Source: CAZJDV01 sp964544865 (GTDB lineage: Bacteria > Chloroflexota > Dehalococcoidia > Lucifugimonadales > CAJWER01). Taken from it: a stretch of 64,000 nt of DNA. Below are positions 50,904 through 59,698 of this stretch, one piece after another (the stretch's first letter is position 1; every line of letters begins with the position of its first letter). The stretch lies in contig CAZJDV010000004.1 in NCBI GenBank assembly GCA_964544865.1, positions 8,284 to 72,283 on the forward strand, in the 5' to 3' direction. The translations under genes and the position numbers were made by a program. The notes below the pieces were generated by a model. The model saw only the letters and a program-made list of their open reading frames with translations, was not told the origin of the DNA and did no database searches.

Positions 50904-52196
50904 ATGACAACCGCAAACGGTAATGGCAAGGCGACTTTCCAAGAAACCACCCTCGACAATGGCTTGTGCGTGCTGACCAGCCCGATGGAGCATACGCGAT
51001 CGGTGAGCATCAGCGTTTTCGTCGGCGTGGGCTCGAGGTACGAGCCTGACGAGCGCGCCGGTATATCCCACCTCGTCGAGCATCTAGTGTTCAAGGGCAC
51101 CGAGAAGCGGCCTACGCCGGCGGAGATCAGCGGCGCGGTGGAGGGCGTCGGCGGCATGATGAACGCCAGCACCGAGCAGGAGATGACCGCCTACTGGTGC
51201 AAGGTCGCCCGGCCATACCTGCCGGAGACCCTGGACCTGCTCATCGACATGCTGCGCAACTCCGTTCTCGACCCCAGCGAGGTCGAGCGCGAGCGGCTGG
51301 TCGTGGTCGAAGAGCAGAACATGATCAACGACTTCCCGAACCAGAAGGTAGAGGCGATCATCGACGACATGCTATGGCCTGGCCACCCTCTGGGCCGCGA
51401 CATCGCCGGGTCCCGCGAGTCGGTCATGGGAACGACGCGGGACATGGTCTCCGACTTCGTTGCGCAGTACTACCTCCCATCGAACATGGTTGTCAGCGTG
51501 GCGGGCAACGTCGACCACGACGACGTGGTGAGGCAGGTCGTCGCCCTGTGCGCCAGCTGGAAACCGGGCACGCCACCGGGTTGGACCCCCTTCGCCGAAA
51601 AGCAGGCGGAGCCCGGATTTCGTCTCGATACCTGTCGGACCGAGCAGTCCCACCTCGTGATAGCCGTCCCCGGGATCTCCAACACACATCCAGATAGGTA
51701 TGCCGTGGACCTAATGAGCGTGGTGCTGGGCGAGGGGATGAGCAGCCGCCTGTTCATCGAGATCAGAGAGAAGCGCGGACTGGCCTACGACATTCACAGT
51801 GGCGTGACGCACTTCCGGGACTGCGGCGCGTTCATGATCGCCGCTGGCGTGGACCCGAAGCGGGTGTATGCCGCCGTCGACACCATACTCGCCGAGGTCG
51901 GCCGGATCAGGGAAACGGTTCCGAACGAAGAGCTGGACAAGGCGAAGAGGCTCAGCACCGGAACGCTCATGCTCCGGATGGAGGACACCCGAGCCGTGTC
52001 GGGGTGGGTGGGCGCACAGCAGATGCTCCTGGGCCGGGTCCTGGAGATGGACGAGGTGGTGGAGAGCATCAACTCGGTGACAGCGGAGGACGTGCGCCGG
52101 GTCGCCAACGACCTGCTCCAGACCGAGAAGCTGAACCTGGCGGTGGTCGGTCCGTCACGCGGCAGCGCCCGCTTCCGCCGCTCGCTCAAGCTGTAG
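50904..52196 (+). CDS. M16 family zinc peptidase
   Basis: The 430-residue protein has the inverted zinc motif HLVEH (His56, Glu59, His60) and a third ligand in VVVEEQNM (136-137), plus FIEIREKRGLAYDIHSGVTHF of the inactive-side domain. It resembles processing-peptidase-like proteins in bacteria (MPP/PqqL class), which degrade peptides. It begins 177 bases from the divergent phosphoesterase gene. Confidence 0.93.
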   Translation: MTTANGNGKATFQETTLDNGLCVLTSPMEHTRSVSISVFVGVGSRYEPDERAGISHLVEHLVFKGTEKRPTPAEISGAVEGVGGMMNASTEQEMTAYWCKVARPYLPETLDLLIDMLRNSVLDPSEVERERLVVVEEQNMINDFPNQKVEAIIDDMLWPGHPLGRDIAGSRESVMGTTRDMVSDFVAQYYLPSNMVVSVAGNVDHDDVVRQVVALCASWKPGTPPGWTPFAEKQAEPGFRLDTCRTEQSHLVIAVPGISNTHPDRYAVDLMSVVLGEGMSSRLFIEIREKRGLAYDIHSGVTHFRDCGAFMIAAGVDPKRVYAAVDTILAEVGRIRETVPNEELDKAKRLSTGTLMLRMEDTRAVSGWVGAQQMLLGRVLEMDEVVESINSVTAEDVRRVANDLLQTEKLNLAVVGPSRGSARFRRSLKL

Positions 52197-52300
52197 GGGG
52201 CGGGGCGCACCGCGGAGTGCGCTGAGATCACAGAGCAGGCGCCATTGGAAATCGGGCAGATATTACTGAGGCCGCAAACCTGCCGCTGGAGGACCAGGAA

Positions 52301-52402
52301 GTGAAAGACTACCACATCAACGTCTTCCACAGCGAAGAAGATGAGTGTTACGTAGCGAATTGGAGCAAACAAACACATGGGAGGTCGGCCCGTGACTGCT
52401 GA
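52301..52402 (+). pseudogene. HicB-like antitoxin fragment
   Basis: GTG 52301 opens a 33-residue frame, KDYHINVFHSEEDECYVANWS, that matches the first strand-turn-strand of HicB antitoxins (KYHINIFYSEEDEGYIADIPD type). It then diverges and stops. AGGA lies upstream. No HicA toxin is nearby. I read it as the remnant of a toxin-antitoxin pair. Confidence 0.4.
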
Positions 52403-52870
52403 ACTGCGAGCTCGTAAGATCGAGTCCTATGGAAACGCCCACGGTGCGCTAGTCGACGCCTTGAACCGGTTCCCTCAGGAAATATGGCGTTTCAAGGACG
52501 ATCACGGCAGTTGGAGCATACATGAATTGTAATCCACATAGCGGACAGCGAAGCCAATAGCTATATCCGGTGCAGGCGGATTATCGCGGAGCCAGATGTT
52601 CCTCTCGCTCCTTATGACGAAAACCAGTGGCTCGATTCGCTACGCTACCACGAACAAAGCACAGAAGATGCTCTAGAACTGTTCAGGTGGCTACGGCGCA
52701 AAAGCTATCTGCTGGTGAAGTCGCTGCCCGAAGCATTCTGGTCGAACACTGCCTATCACCCTGAGAACGGAAACATGACCCTAGACGATTGGCTCGATGT
52801 CTACGAGCGGCACGTTCCAGAGCATATACAACAAATGTCGGAAAACTACGAGGCCTGGCTCAAGTCGTAA
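52392..52870 (+). pseudogene. DinB family protein, frameshifted
   Basis: GTG 52392 opens a frame of 46 codons (ARKIESYGNAHGALVDALNRF, PQEIWRFKDDHGSWSIHEL) ending at TAA 52530. The next frame from 52529 continues without interruption: VIHIADSEANSYIRCRRIIAEP, LRYHEQSTEDALELFRWLRR and DVYERHVPEHIQQMSENYEAWL, ending at 52870. Inserting one base at TTG/GTA (52527-52529) restores a 160-residue DinB four-helix protein with its His residues (VIHIAD, ERHVPEH). DinB proteins are metal-dependent, often thiol-linked, transferases. Confidence 0.7.
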
Positions 52871-53064
52871 CTGCGTTGCAACATCGTTGCGGGGTCGTCT
52901 CTCGGCATAGATAGACACTGGCGCGACAACCGCCACCTTGGCATGATGGAGTGCATGAGAGTGATACTAGGCTTGCGAGGCACTGCGACAGAGGAGACAG
53001 GTGTGGCGGGAATCGGGAGGGTCTTTTTTGTGCAAGAATCGTGTTTCTTGTGCAGGGCGGCATT

Positions 53065-53643
53065 CTAGTGCAAAGCCTCCTCGGGGGGAAAGGATAGGGG
53101 GCACCCACCCAGCTCCGCGCTCGTCCCCACGTCCAGCTCCACATCTAGCGTGTTGATGACTCCCGCCAGCAGCGAGTAGTAGCCGACCAGCACGATCAGG
53201 TCGACGGTCTGGGCCGAGCCTATCAAGTGCTCGACGGCCTGGTACGTGCGATCGGTGAGAGTCCTGTTCCGGACCAGCTCTTTCGCCGCCTGGGCGAACA
53301 CGCCCTCCTTCGCCGGAAGGCCCATCGGCGCCCGGCCGCTGCGGATGGCCTCGATGACCTCTTCGCGTACCCCGGCGTCCCTGGCGACCGGCTCGTGGTG
53401 GGTCCACTCGTAGGCGACTTTAAGCTCCCNNNNNNNNNNNNNNNNNNNNNNNNNNNNNNNNNNNNNNNNNGATCGGTAGCGCAGGTACGCGCCGAGATCG
53501 CCCGCGGCCTCGGCCGCGTCCGGGCTGTTCAGCAGCACCCTGAAGACATTGAGCACGCTGCCTCGCGTCCCGGCGATGCTGTCGTAGATGTGCTGCTTGT
53601 CCTCGGGCAGCTCCTCTCTGGATACTAATGGGACCTTCGCCAT
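53065..53643 (-). CDS. Carboxymuconolactone decarboxylase/AhpD family protein, interrupted by an assembly gap
   Basis: The protein reads MAKVPLVSREELPEDKQ, SVLNVFRVLLNSPDAAEAAGDLGAYLRYR, then a run of 41 N, then YEWTHHEPVARDAGVREEVIEAI and IGSAQTVDLIVLVGYYSLLAGVINTL. This is the all-helical CMD/AhpD fold. The catalytic Cys region falls partly in the gap; where the family often has Cys before YEWTHH this one has Ala. AGGAG precedes ATG 53643. Peroxidase-like or decarboxylase activity cannot be decided. Confidence 0.8.
   Translation of the reverse strand: MAKVPLVSREELPEDKQHIYDSIAGTRGSVLNVFRVLLNSPDAAEAAGDLGAYLRYRXXXXXXXXXXXXXXXELKVAYEWTHHEPVARDAGVREEVIEAIRSGRAPMGLPAKEGVFAQAAKELVRNRTLTDRTYQAVEHLIGSAQTVDLIVLVGYYSLLAGVINTLDVELDVGTSAELGGCPLSFPPEEALH
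53430..53470. other. Assembly gap (41 N)
   Basis: The N-run lies inside the carboxymuconolactone-decarboxylase-family gene. The frames on both sides agree with the nominal length, but the true length is unknown. Confidence 0.95.
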
Positions 53644-53841
53644 TGTCTGCTCCTCTCTCAATGCGTGATTTCGGAAATCCGGAAGACCGCGGGAATACCC
53701 TCTCTGTCGTCGTGCCCGTCCTCTCCTTTGCCAAGGGAAAAGAAGAGGGATTCATAGCTGAGGGATGCCCCCAGGCCTCCACGAGAGGGGGATTTCCCCT
53801 TCTGGACTCCCCCGATTCTGACCTGCAGGACAGGCTCCTAT

Positions 53842-55177
53842 CTATTGCCCCAGCTCACGCTCCCTGACCTGCGCCTCCACGGTCGCCTGGAGGTCCGTGA
53901 GTCCCTGGCTGTATCTCACCTCGTACGTGGCCGGGGACCGCAGGGCCTTGTGGGCCTCGGGGAGGTGCGCGAACTCACGAGCGAACCGCTCCCTGAGCTC
54001 TTCCAAGGGCGGGAGCTGATTCATTAGTCGCCCGCCCCTCATCACCTCGGTTAACAGAGGCTCGCCGCCGGTGTCGCGCCGTTGCTCAGTGGCAGGTGCT
54101 ATCACGTCGTGCAGGTACTCGCCGCTCTCGTCGCTGTATCGAAACACCTGCTTCGGACCGGGGAGCGACCGCTTTCCGGCGCTTAGCTTGAGGGTCGGGC
54201 GCCCCCTGTACTCTACCAACTTGTAGACGCAGTCCGTCCACGGCGCGTCGGCGGACACACCAACCTTGGTGCCCACGCCGAACCCGCCTATCGGCGCCCC
54301 GGCGCGCAGCAGCTCGTCTACCGCGAACTCGTCAAGACCGCCGCTTGCGAAGACTTCGACATCTTGCAGGCCAGCGTCGTTCAGGATTGCCCGTGCTCTT
54401 ATCGACAGATCGAGCAGGTCGCCGCTATCAATGCGAACGGCCCTCAGGGGGTGGCCGCGCCGCCTCATTTCAACGGCCAGCGCAACGGCCTTGCGCACTC
54501 CCTCCAGCGTGTCGTAGGTGTCGACGAGAAAGGTGCTGTTGTCGGGGAAGGACTCGGCGTAGGCGCGAAGGGCCTGCTCTTCCCTCGGGAACGCCTCGAC
54601 GAATGAGCGGGCCATGGTACCGAAGACGGGGATCCCGTAGAGACTGCCAGCGAGGACGTTGCTGGTGCCCGCGAAGTCGGCCATGTAGCTGGTACGGGCG
54701 AACTTGTTGGCGGCGTCTGCGCCGTGGGCGCGCCGCGTGAACGACCCGGGCCGCCTTCGTAGCCAGCACGCTCTGTAGATTCACCTGGTTGAGGAGGCAG
54801 GTCTCGGCGATCTGGGCTTCGATTATTGGCGCGGTCACCTCGATGACCGGCTCGTTGGCGAAGAATATCGTGCCCTCGTCCATCGCCCGCACCGTGCCGG
54901 TGAACCGCAGTTCTGGTAGAAACTCCAGAAAGTCGGGGTCGAATAGGTCCAGGGACCGCAGGTACCGGGTCTCGTCCTCGGAGAACTGCAGGTCCTTGAG
55001 GTAGTCGAGCGCGTCCTGGATGCCTCCAAGGACGAAGTACCCACGATCGGGCGGGTAGTTGCGGATGTAGAGGCTGAACGTGGCCTGCGCGGTCTCGCTG
55101 CTCTGCCAGTACGCCTGGGCCATGGTCAGCTCGTAGAGATCGGTGAACAGCGCGAGGGACGGTTTGCTAGAGGCCAT
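53842..55177 (-). pseudogene. pncB: Nicotinate phosphoribosyltransferase with an internal out-of-frame deletion
   Basis: The N-terminal half starts LALFTDLYELTMAQAYW and runs in frame to LQSVLATKAARVVHAAR. The C-terminal half, in another frame, picks up at HGADAANKFARTSYMADFAGTSNVLAG (in part) and continues through VRIDSGDLLDLSIRAR, GAPIGGFGVGTKVG to 53842. Compared with the family, about 12-14 residues around the conserved VDFSxRR-type segment, next to the active site, are missing near 54725-54735. The gene cannot give a working enzyme as it stands. The intact short pncB-like gene at 48.2 kb may have made it dispensable. Confidence 0.8.
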
Positions 55178-55230
55178 GTACCTAGAAGATCTCCGGAGAG
55201 GGACGGTTGAACAAACGCGGGAAGGTCTGG

Positions 55231-55665
55231 CTAGTCATCCTGCAAGGACACTCTTATGCCCTCTGCGGCCCTGTCCAGTTCCTCCCGTGCCGGCAGGTCG
55301 CGGTAGTCCGGAGGGAGCACGAGCCTAAACCCATCCTGGTGGTAGCGCGGGATGATGTGCAAGTGGAAGTGGAATACTTCCTGGCCTGCGGCGACTCCGT
55401 CCGCGACGAACCAGTTGATCCTTTCGCATTTCATCGTGTCGTACAGGGCCCGCGTGATTCGAGGTGCAGCAGCAAACAGGACTCCGCCGATGTCCGGGGG
55501 AAGGTCTGCGATTCGTTCCGCGTGGGCTCTCGGAATCAGTAGGGCGTGACCGCGCGTGATCGGCTGGATGTCCATGAACCCCATGAGCGTGTCGTCCCGG
55601 TACACGACGCTTGCTCCGGCCTCCCCGGCGACAATTTGGCAGAAGACGCAGTCTGGTTTGCTCAC
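55231..55665 (-). CDS. HIT family nucleotide hydrolase
   Basis: A 144-residue histidine-triad protein: CVFCQIVAGE at the start, DIQPITRGHALLIPRAHAE, and the triad HFHLHIIPRY. It hydrolyses or transfers nucleoside phosphoramidates or dinucleotides. GTG 55665 overlaps the thiL stop (GTGA), which fixes the start by translational coupling. Confidence 0.9.
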   Translation of the reverse strand: MSKPDCVFCQIVAGEAGASVVYRDDTLMGFMDIQPITRGHALLIPRAHAERIADLPPDIGGVLFAAAPRITRALYDTMKCERINWFVADGVAAGQEVFHFHLHIIPRYHQDGFRLVLPPDYRDLPAREELDRAAEGIRVSLQDD

Positions 55666-56693
55666 GCCTGGTCTTGTCTCCCGGCCCGCGAAGGGTCGGG
55701 GTCGTCCCAAAAGTGGTCCCAGCCGCCGCGCTCCACGGCCACAGGTCTTCCGTCACGGTTTAGGACGGACACGCCCCTCGGCGCAGCCACTATGTCGCCG
55801 ACAACGGCCGAGGGGATTTCCAAAGCGGATATCGCGGATTCCATCGTGCGGGGCGGCGCGGTGAACAGCAGCTCGTAGTCCTCGCCGCCCGACAAAGCAA
55901 GTGAGAGCCAATCCGAAGGGAAAGCGGCCTTCAGACGCGCGTCGACGGGCAGCAGCCCGGAGCGGACCACCGCGCCGACGCCGCTGGCCTCGCATAGCTT
56001 GTCCAGGTCGGCCACCAGGCCGTCGCTAACGTCTATGGCGGCCAGCACGCCGTCCCGTCGAAGGATGGCGCCCTCACTCACCCTTGGCGCCGGGCGATTA
56101 TGCGCGTCTCGCAGATACGCCGCCGTCTCATCGTCGAGCACGAGGCCCTCGGCCAGCATCCTCAGACCTCCGGCGGAGCCGCCCAGGGTGCCAGTGACGG
56201 CCACCTGGTCCCCCGGCCTCGCGGCGCCGCGCAGGAGCAGCGGGGTGTCGCCGTCTCCGGCCATGCCGGTCATCGCCACCGTTACGAAGAAGACGGGTGA
56301 GCGCACCACGTCCCCGCCTACCGCAGCCCCCCCGAAACGCCGGCAGGCATCGGCCATCCCCAGGTACATCTCTTTCAGGCCGTCAACGTGCAGGCCGCCG
56401 TGCAGGCCAAGGGTCACGACAGAGTATGCCGGCGAGCAGCCCATGGCGGCGACGTCGCTCAGATTGACGGCCATCGCCTTCCAGCCCAGGTCCCGCCAAC
56501 TCGTCCGATCGAGGTTGAAGTGGACGCCCTCGACCATGGTGTCGGTGGACAATACGGTCATGCTGGCCGGGCTGTCCCACGCCGCCGCATCGTCTCCGAT
56601 CGCCACCCGCAGGCGGGGTCCTCGGTCCAGTGCGCCGAGGGTCTCGGCAAGATGGCCGATGAGCTCGAACTCGCCGATGTCTCTGACTCGCAT
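55662..56693 (-). CDS. thiL: Thiamine-monophosphate kinase
   Basis: A 343-residue ATP-dependent kinase that makes thiamine diphosphate. Motifs: IGEFELIGHLAE, VAIGDDAAAW, STDTMVEGVHFNLD, AVNLSDVAAMGCSP, GGDVVRSP, DVSDGLVADLDKLCEASG (in part) and LALSGGEDYELLFT. A minus-strand TATAAT at 56704-56709 lies only 11 bases before the ATG, so the transcript may be nearly leaderless. No other thi gene is nearby. Confidence 0.95.
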   Translation of the reverse strand: MRVRDIGEFELIGHLAETLGALDRGPRLRVAIGDDAAAWDSPASMTVLSTDTMVEGVHFNLDRTSWRDLGWKAMAVNLSDVAAMGCSPAYSVVTLGLHGGLHVDGLKEMYLGMADACRRFGGAAVGGDVVRSPVFFVTVAMTGMAGDGDTPLLLRGAARPGDQVAVTGTLGGSAGGLRMLAEGLVLDDETAAYLRDAHNRPAPRVSEGAILRRDGVLAAIDVSDGLVADLDKLCEASGVGAVVRSGLLPVDARLKAAFPSDWLSLALSGGEDYELLFTAPPRTMESAISALEIPSAVVGDIVAAPRGVSVLNRDGRPVAVERGGWDHFWDDPDPSRAGRQDQA

Positions 56694-56814
56694 GACAATC
56701 GTGATTATAGCGGAACGCGCCCACCGGTGCCTGGGCTGTACAATTGAGGACAGCCGTACGCTTCGTCACCGGCTAGGGCAGCGTCCTCGTCACCAACATT
56801 TCCTGGAGGCTGAT

Positions 56815-58221
56815 ATGCCTGAACACGACTACGACATGCTGGTCATCGGCTCCGGTCCTGCAGGTCAGCGTGCCGCGATCCAAGCCGCGAAGCTGGACAG
56901 GCGCGTGGCCCTGGTCGAGCGCAGCGCCGCGCTCGGCGGCGTGATGATCAACACCGGGACCATCCTCAGCAAGACCCTGCGTGAGGCCGCGCTGTATCTG
57001 ACCGGCTACCGGGAGCATGGCGTATACGGGGAGTCTTACACGGTAAAGCGGTACATAAAGATGGAGGACCTGCTCGTACGCACCGACCACGTCATGCAGA
57101 GCGAAATAGACGTAACGCGCCACCAGTTGATGAGAAACCGGGTGGAACTGATTACGGCCGACGCCTCTTTCGTGGACGCCGGCACGGTCCTGCTGAACTT
57201 TGCCGACGGGCAGGGGCAGCGCATGGTGACGGCTGACAAGTTCGTCATCGCCGTGGGGACCTCCGTCACCAGGGTCGAGCAGATCCCTTTTGACGGTAGG
57301 CGCATATTCGTAAGCGACGACATCCTGAACCTTGACCGTCTGCCTCGGACGCTGGCGATCGTCGGGGCCGGCGTCATAGGCCTGGAGTACGCCTGCATAT
57401 TCGCTATCCTGGGCGTCCGCGTGACCCTCATCGACATGATGCCCCGTCTGCTGCCCTTCGTTGACTCCGAGATCGTGGACTCGCTGGTCTACCACCTGCG
57501 GCAGAACCGGGTGATGCTGCGCTTGGGCGAGGAGGTCGCCGGAATCGACCCGATGGACGACGAGCGTGGCGAGCGCGTCAGAATCCATCTGGGCAGCGGA
57601 AAGCAGATCGTCACCGAGAAGGCGCTGTACAGCATCGGACGGACCGGCGCCACCCGGTCTCTGAATCTGCCAGCCATCGGTGTCAAGGCCGACGAGAGGG
57701 GACGGATCAAGGTCAACTCCAGCTATCAGACCGAGGCGCGACACATTTATGCGGTCGGCGACGTGATTGGGTTCCCGAGTCTGGCGTCCACCTCCGGCGA
57801 GCAAGGCCGGCTGGCGGCATCCCACGCCTTCGGAGCAAAATCCGCGAGCTTCCCGGACCTGTTTCCCTATGGCATATACACGATCCCGGAGATATCGGTT
57901 GTGGGGCCGACTGAGGAGGAGCTCACGACGCAGGGCGTGCCATACGAGGTGGGCAAGGCCCAGTACCGCGAGATCGCCCGCGGCCAGATATTGGGCGACA
58001 GCACCGGTGCGCTGAAGCTGATCTTCCACCTCGAGACGCGCAGGCTGCTCGGCGTGCACATTATCGGCGAGGGCGCCAGCGAGCTGGTGCACATCGGCCA
58101 GGCGGTCATGGCCCACGGCGGCCTGATAGACTATTTCGTGGACACCGTTTTCAACTATCCGACGCTGGCCGAGTGCTACAAGACCGCAGCCTTTGACGGC
58201 CTCAATCGCGTGGACGCCTGA
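56815..58221 (+). CDS. sthA: Soluble pyridine nucleotide transhydrogenase (Si-specific NAD(P) transhydrogenase)
   Basis: The 468-residue flavoprotein has FAD and NAD loops VIGSGPAGQRAAIQAAK and IVGAGVIGLEYACIF, and IYAVGDVIGFPSLAS. It resembles lipoamide dehydrogenase, but the disulfide CxxxxC is replaced by GGVMINTGTILSKTLREA, as in SthA. It balances NADH and NADPH. GGAGGC lies upstream of ATG 56815. It is divergent from thiL. Confidence 0.9.
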   Translation: MPEHDYDMLVIGSGPAGQRAAIQAAKLDRRVALVERSAALGGVMINTGTILSKTLREAALYLTGYREHGVYGESYTVKRYIKMEDLLVRTDHVMQSEIDVTRHQLMRNRVELITADASFVDAGTVLLNFADGQGQRMVTADKFVIAVGTSVTRVEQIPFDGRRIFVSDDILNLDRLPRTLAIVGAGVIGLEYACIFAILGVRVTLIDMMPRLLPFVDSEIVDSLVYHLRQNRVMLRLGEEVAGIDPMDDERGERVRIHLGSGKQIVTEKALYSIGRTGATRSLNLPAIGVKADERGRIKVNSSYQTEARHIYAVGDVIGFPSLASTSGEQGRLAASHAFGAKSASFPDLFPYGIYTIPEISVVGPTEEELTTQGVPYEVGKAQYREIARGQILGDSTGALKLIFHLETRRLLGVHIIGEGASELVHIGQAVMAHGGLIDYFVDTVFNYPTLAECYKTAAFDGLNRVDA

Positions 58222-58235
58222 GGGAGGTCCGGGCT

Positions 58236-58434
58236 ATGAAAAACTCCTCCAGCAAGGTCGATTCCGGTGGTAGCCCGCCCACCCGCATGCCAGGCGTGAT
58301 ACGTCCCGGCAAGGCCGCCGTGATCTTTGACGATCTTAGAGAGGTGCTGCTGGAGCGCAGGTCGGACATCGGCCTTTAGGGTCCGCCCGGCGGTGGATTG
58401 GATATCCGAGAGCCCGTCGAAGAGGCCATCGTCG
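58236..58434 (+). pseudogene. Nudix hydrolase fragment
   Basis: ATG 58236 opens RPGKAAVIFDDLREVLLERRSDIGL, the start of a Nudix domain, then TAG (58377-58379) stands where the family has Trp (GLWGLPGG). Past it, GPPGGGLDIREPVEEAIVAS continues into the Nudix box but breaks off before the REXXEE core, at the point where the convergent archaellin gene ends. So the gene has a nonsense change and a lost 3' part. Confidence 0.7.
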
Positions 58435-59435
58435 CTAGCGCAGGCTCATCCGGGTGTTGGTCTGGGCTGGAGTAGTCCTGCCGATCGTAAGGACAGCCCC
58501 CGACGCGGGAGTAATATTGATGGTGAACTCGTCGTCGTTGGTCAGACTGTAGGTGCTGATGTCGACCTTGATTTCGAAGAGCTCAGAGGTCTCCAGTAGG
58601 TTGTCGGCGTCCGCACTGCCCAGCTTGCCAAAGGTGTAGTTGGTGATGTCGTTGGCCAGGGTGTCGGGGTCCATGTACGAGACGAGCGTCGTGCCTCCGG
58701 TCATGTCGACCGGCTGCCCCCGGCGGCGTTGGACAGGCTCAAAACGATATTGTCAACGACGTAGGAGGTGTAGGTGGCGTCGACCTGGACGCCGTTTCCG
58801 GGGGCAGAGGTGTACGTCACGACGCCGGTGTCATAGTTCACTCCGTAGTCGCTCCCCAGGGTCTTGGCCACGCCATCTGAGTAGACCGTCAGGCCGGAGC
58901 CGGGGATTATCGGCGAGTTGTTCAGCGTAAAAGCGGTCGTTGTGGTGGCGGCCGTGCTCACGAAATCATGGCCGTACTTGTAATCGGGGGTTACGGCCGA
59001 GCTATTCGCCGGCGCCGAGGCGAAGGCGATGGCGTCGGTGTCGAAGTTGATGGTGTAGTCAGTGTCTCTGGTCTTGGCCACGCCGGCCAGATAGACGGTC
59101 TCGGCTTTGGACAGAATGGGGCTGCTGGCCAGGGTAAACGCGGTCTGCACCTCGTTTCCGGTGCCGACGGCCTCCGCGGTGACGGTCGTGAGGCTCTTGC
59201 TGGTCAGCGTCGCCTTGACCTTGACGTCGCCTCGTATTTCCAGGGTGCCCTGGGCCTCGGCGAGCCCCGCCCGGATAGTCTCCTTGGACTTGTCGGAGGA
59301 GAACAGGCCGGTGGAAAGGGCGGCGGAGGCGAACACCGAGGAGACCTCCACGAAGGCGATCAGCACGATGGCCGTCTCCAGGCCCGTTATCCCCCGCTCG
59401 TCCCGCCACGCTAAATACTTCATAAGCCCACGCAT
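58435..59435 (-). pseudogene. Archaellin (archaeal-type flagellin)-like protein, frameshifted at a G5 run
   Basis: The N-terminus is a class III signal: ERG, then ITGLETAIVLIAFVEVSSVFASAAL, STGLFSSDKSKETI, as in archaellins. Two tandem units of about 63 residues follow (TAFTLASSPI...VAKTRDTDY and TAFTLNNSPI...VAKTLGSDY), probably an exposed insertion. The conserved C-terminal part splits at CCCCC (58717-58721): one added G joins VLSLSNAAGG to QPVDMTGGTTLVSYMDPD and the end FTINITPASGAVLTIGRTTP. Restored, it would be a filament subunit of an archaellum or related pilus. Starts at ATG 59435 or 59423. No other archaellum gene is in the window. Confidence 0.72.
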
Positions 59436-59437
59436 CG

Positions 59438-59449
59438 CCCCCCCCCCCC
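59438..59449. repeat. 12-base G tract (minus strand) just before the archaellin start
   Basis: Twelve C on the plus strand sit two bases upstream of ATG 59435, in the position of a ribosome-binding site. A 7-bp hairpin (CTCGTGG 59461-59467, CCACGAG 59478-59484) lies further upstream. Length change in the tract would alter the leader. Confidence 0.8.
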
Positions 59450-59698
59450 AAATCCGTTCGCTCGTGGTCTGCCGGAGCCACGAGGGCACCGTACATGGCA
59501 ATCATATTAGACTTGTTCAAAGGATTGCAGGGGTCTAACGCACCCTCCGTTTGAGGGATTTCCCTCGGATCTTACGTTAGATTCTCCCATCCTGCGCCGC
59601 CGGCTCCATAGCCTCTCGCGTGGGACCGACCCGCCGGTTTTGTAATGGATCGGTCGCCGTCCAAACTCGTGCGCCGATTCCAACACACGGGAGAGATC

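Noticed and set aside
53662..53841. Mobile repeat or small gene between the CMD-family gene and pncB
   Set aside because: The 180 bases contain a G5/C5 inverted pair (GGGGGA ... TCCCCC) and an open frame without family features; no terminal repeats or target duplication are visible.
56773..58116. 447-residue open frame on the minus strand
   Set aside because: Antisense shadow of sthA; His/Gln/Val-rich composition with no recognisable domain.
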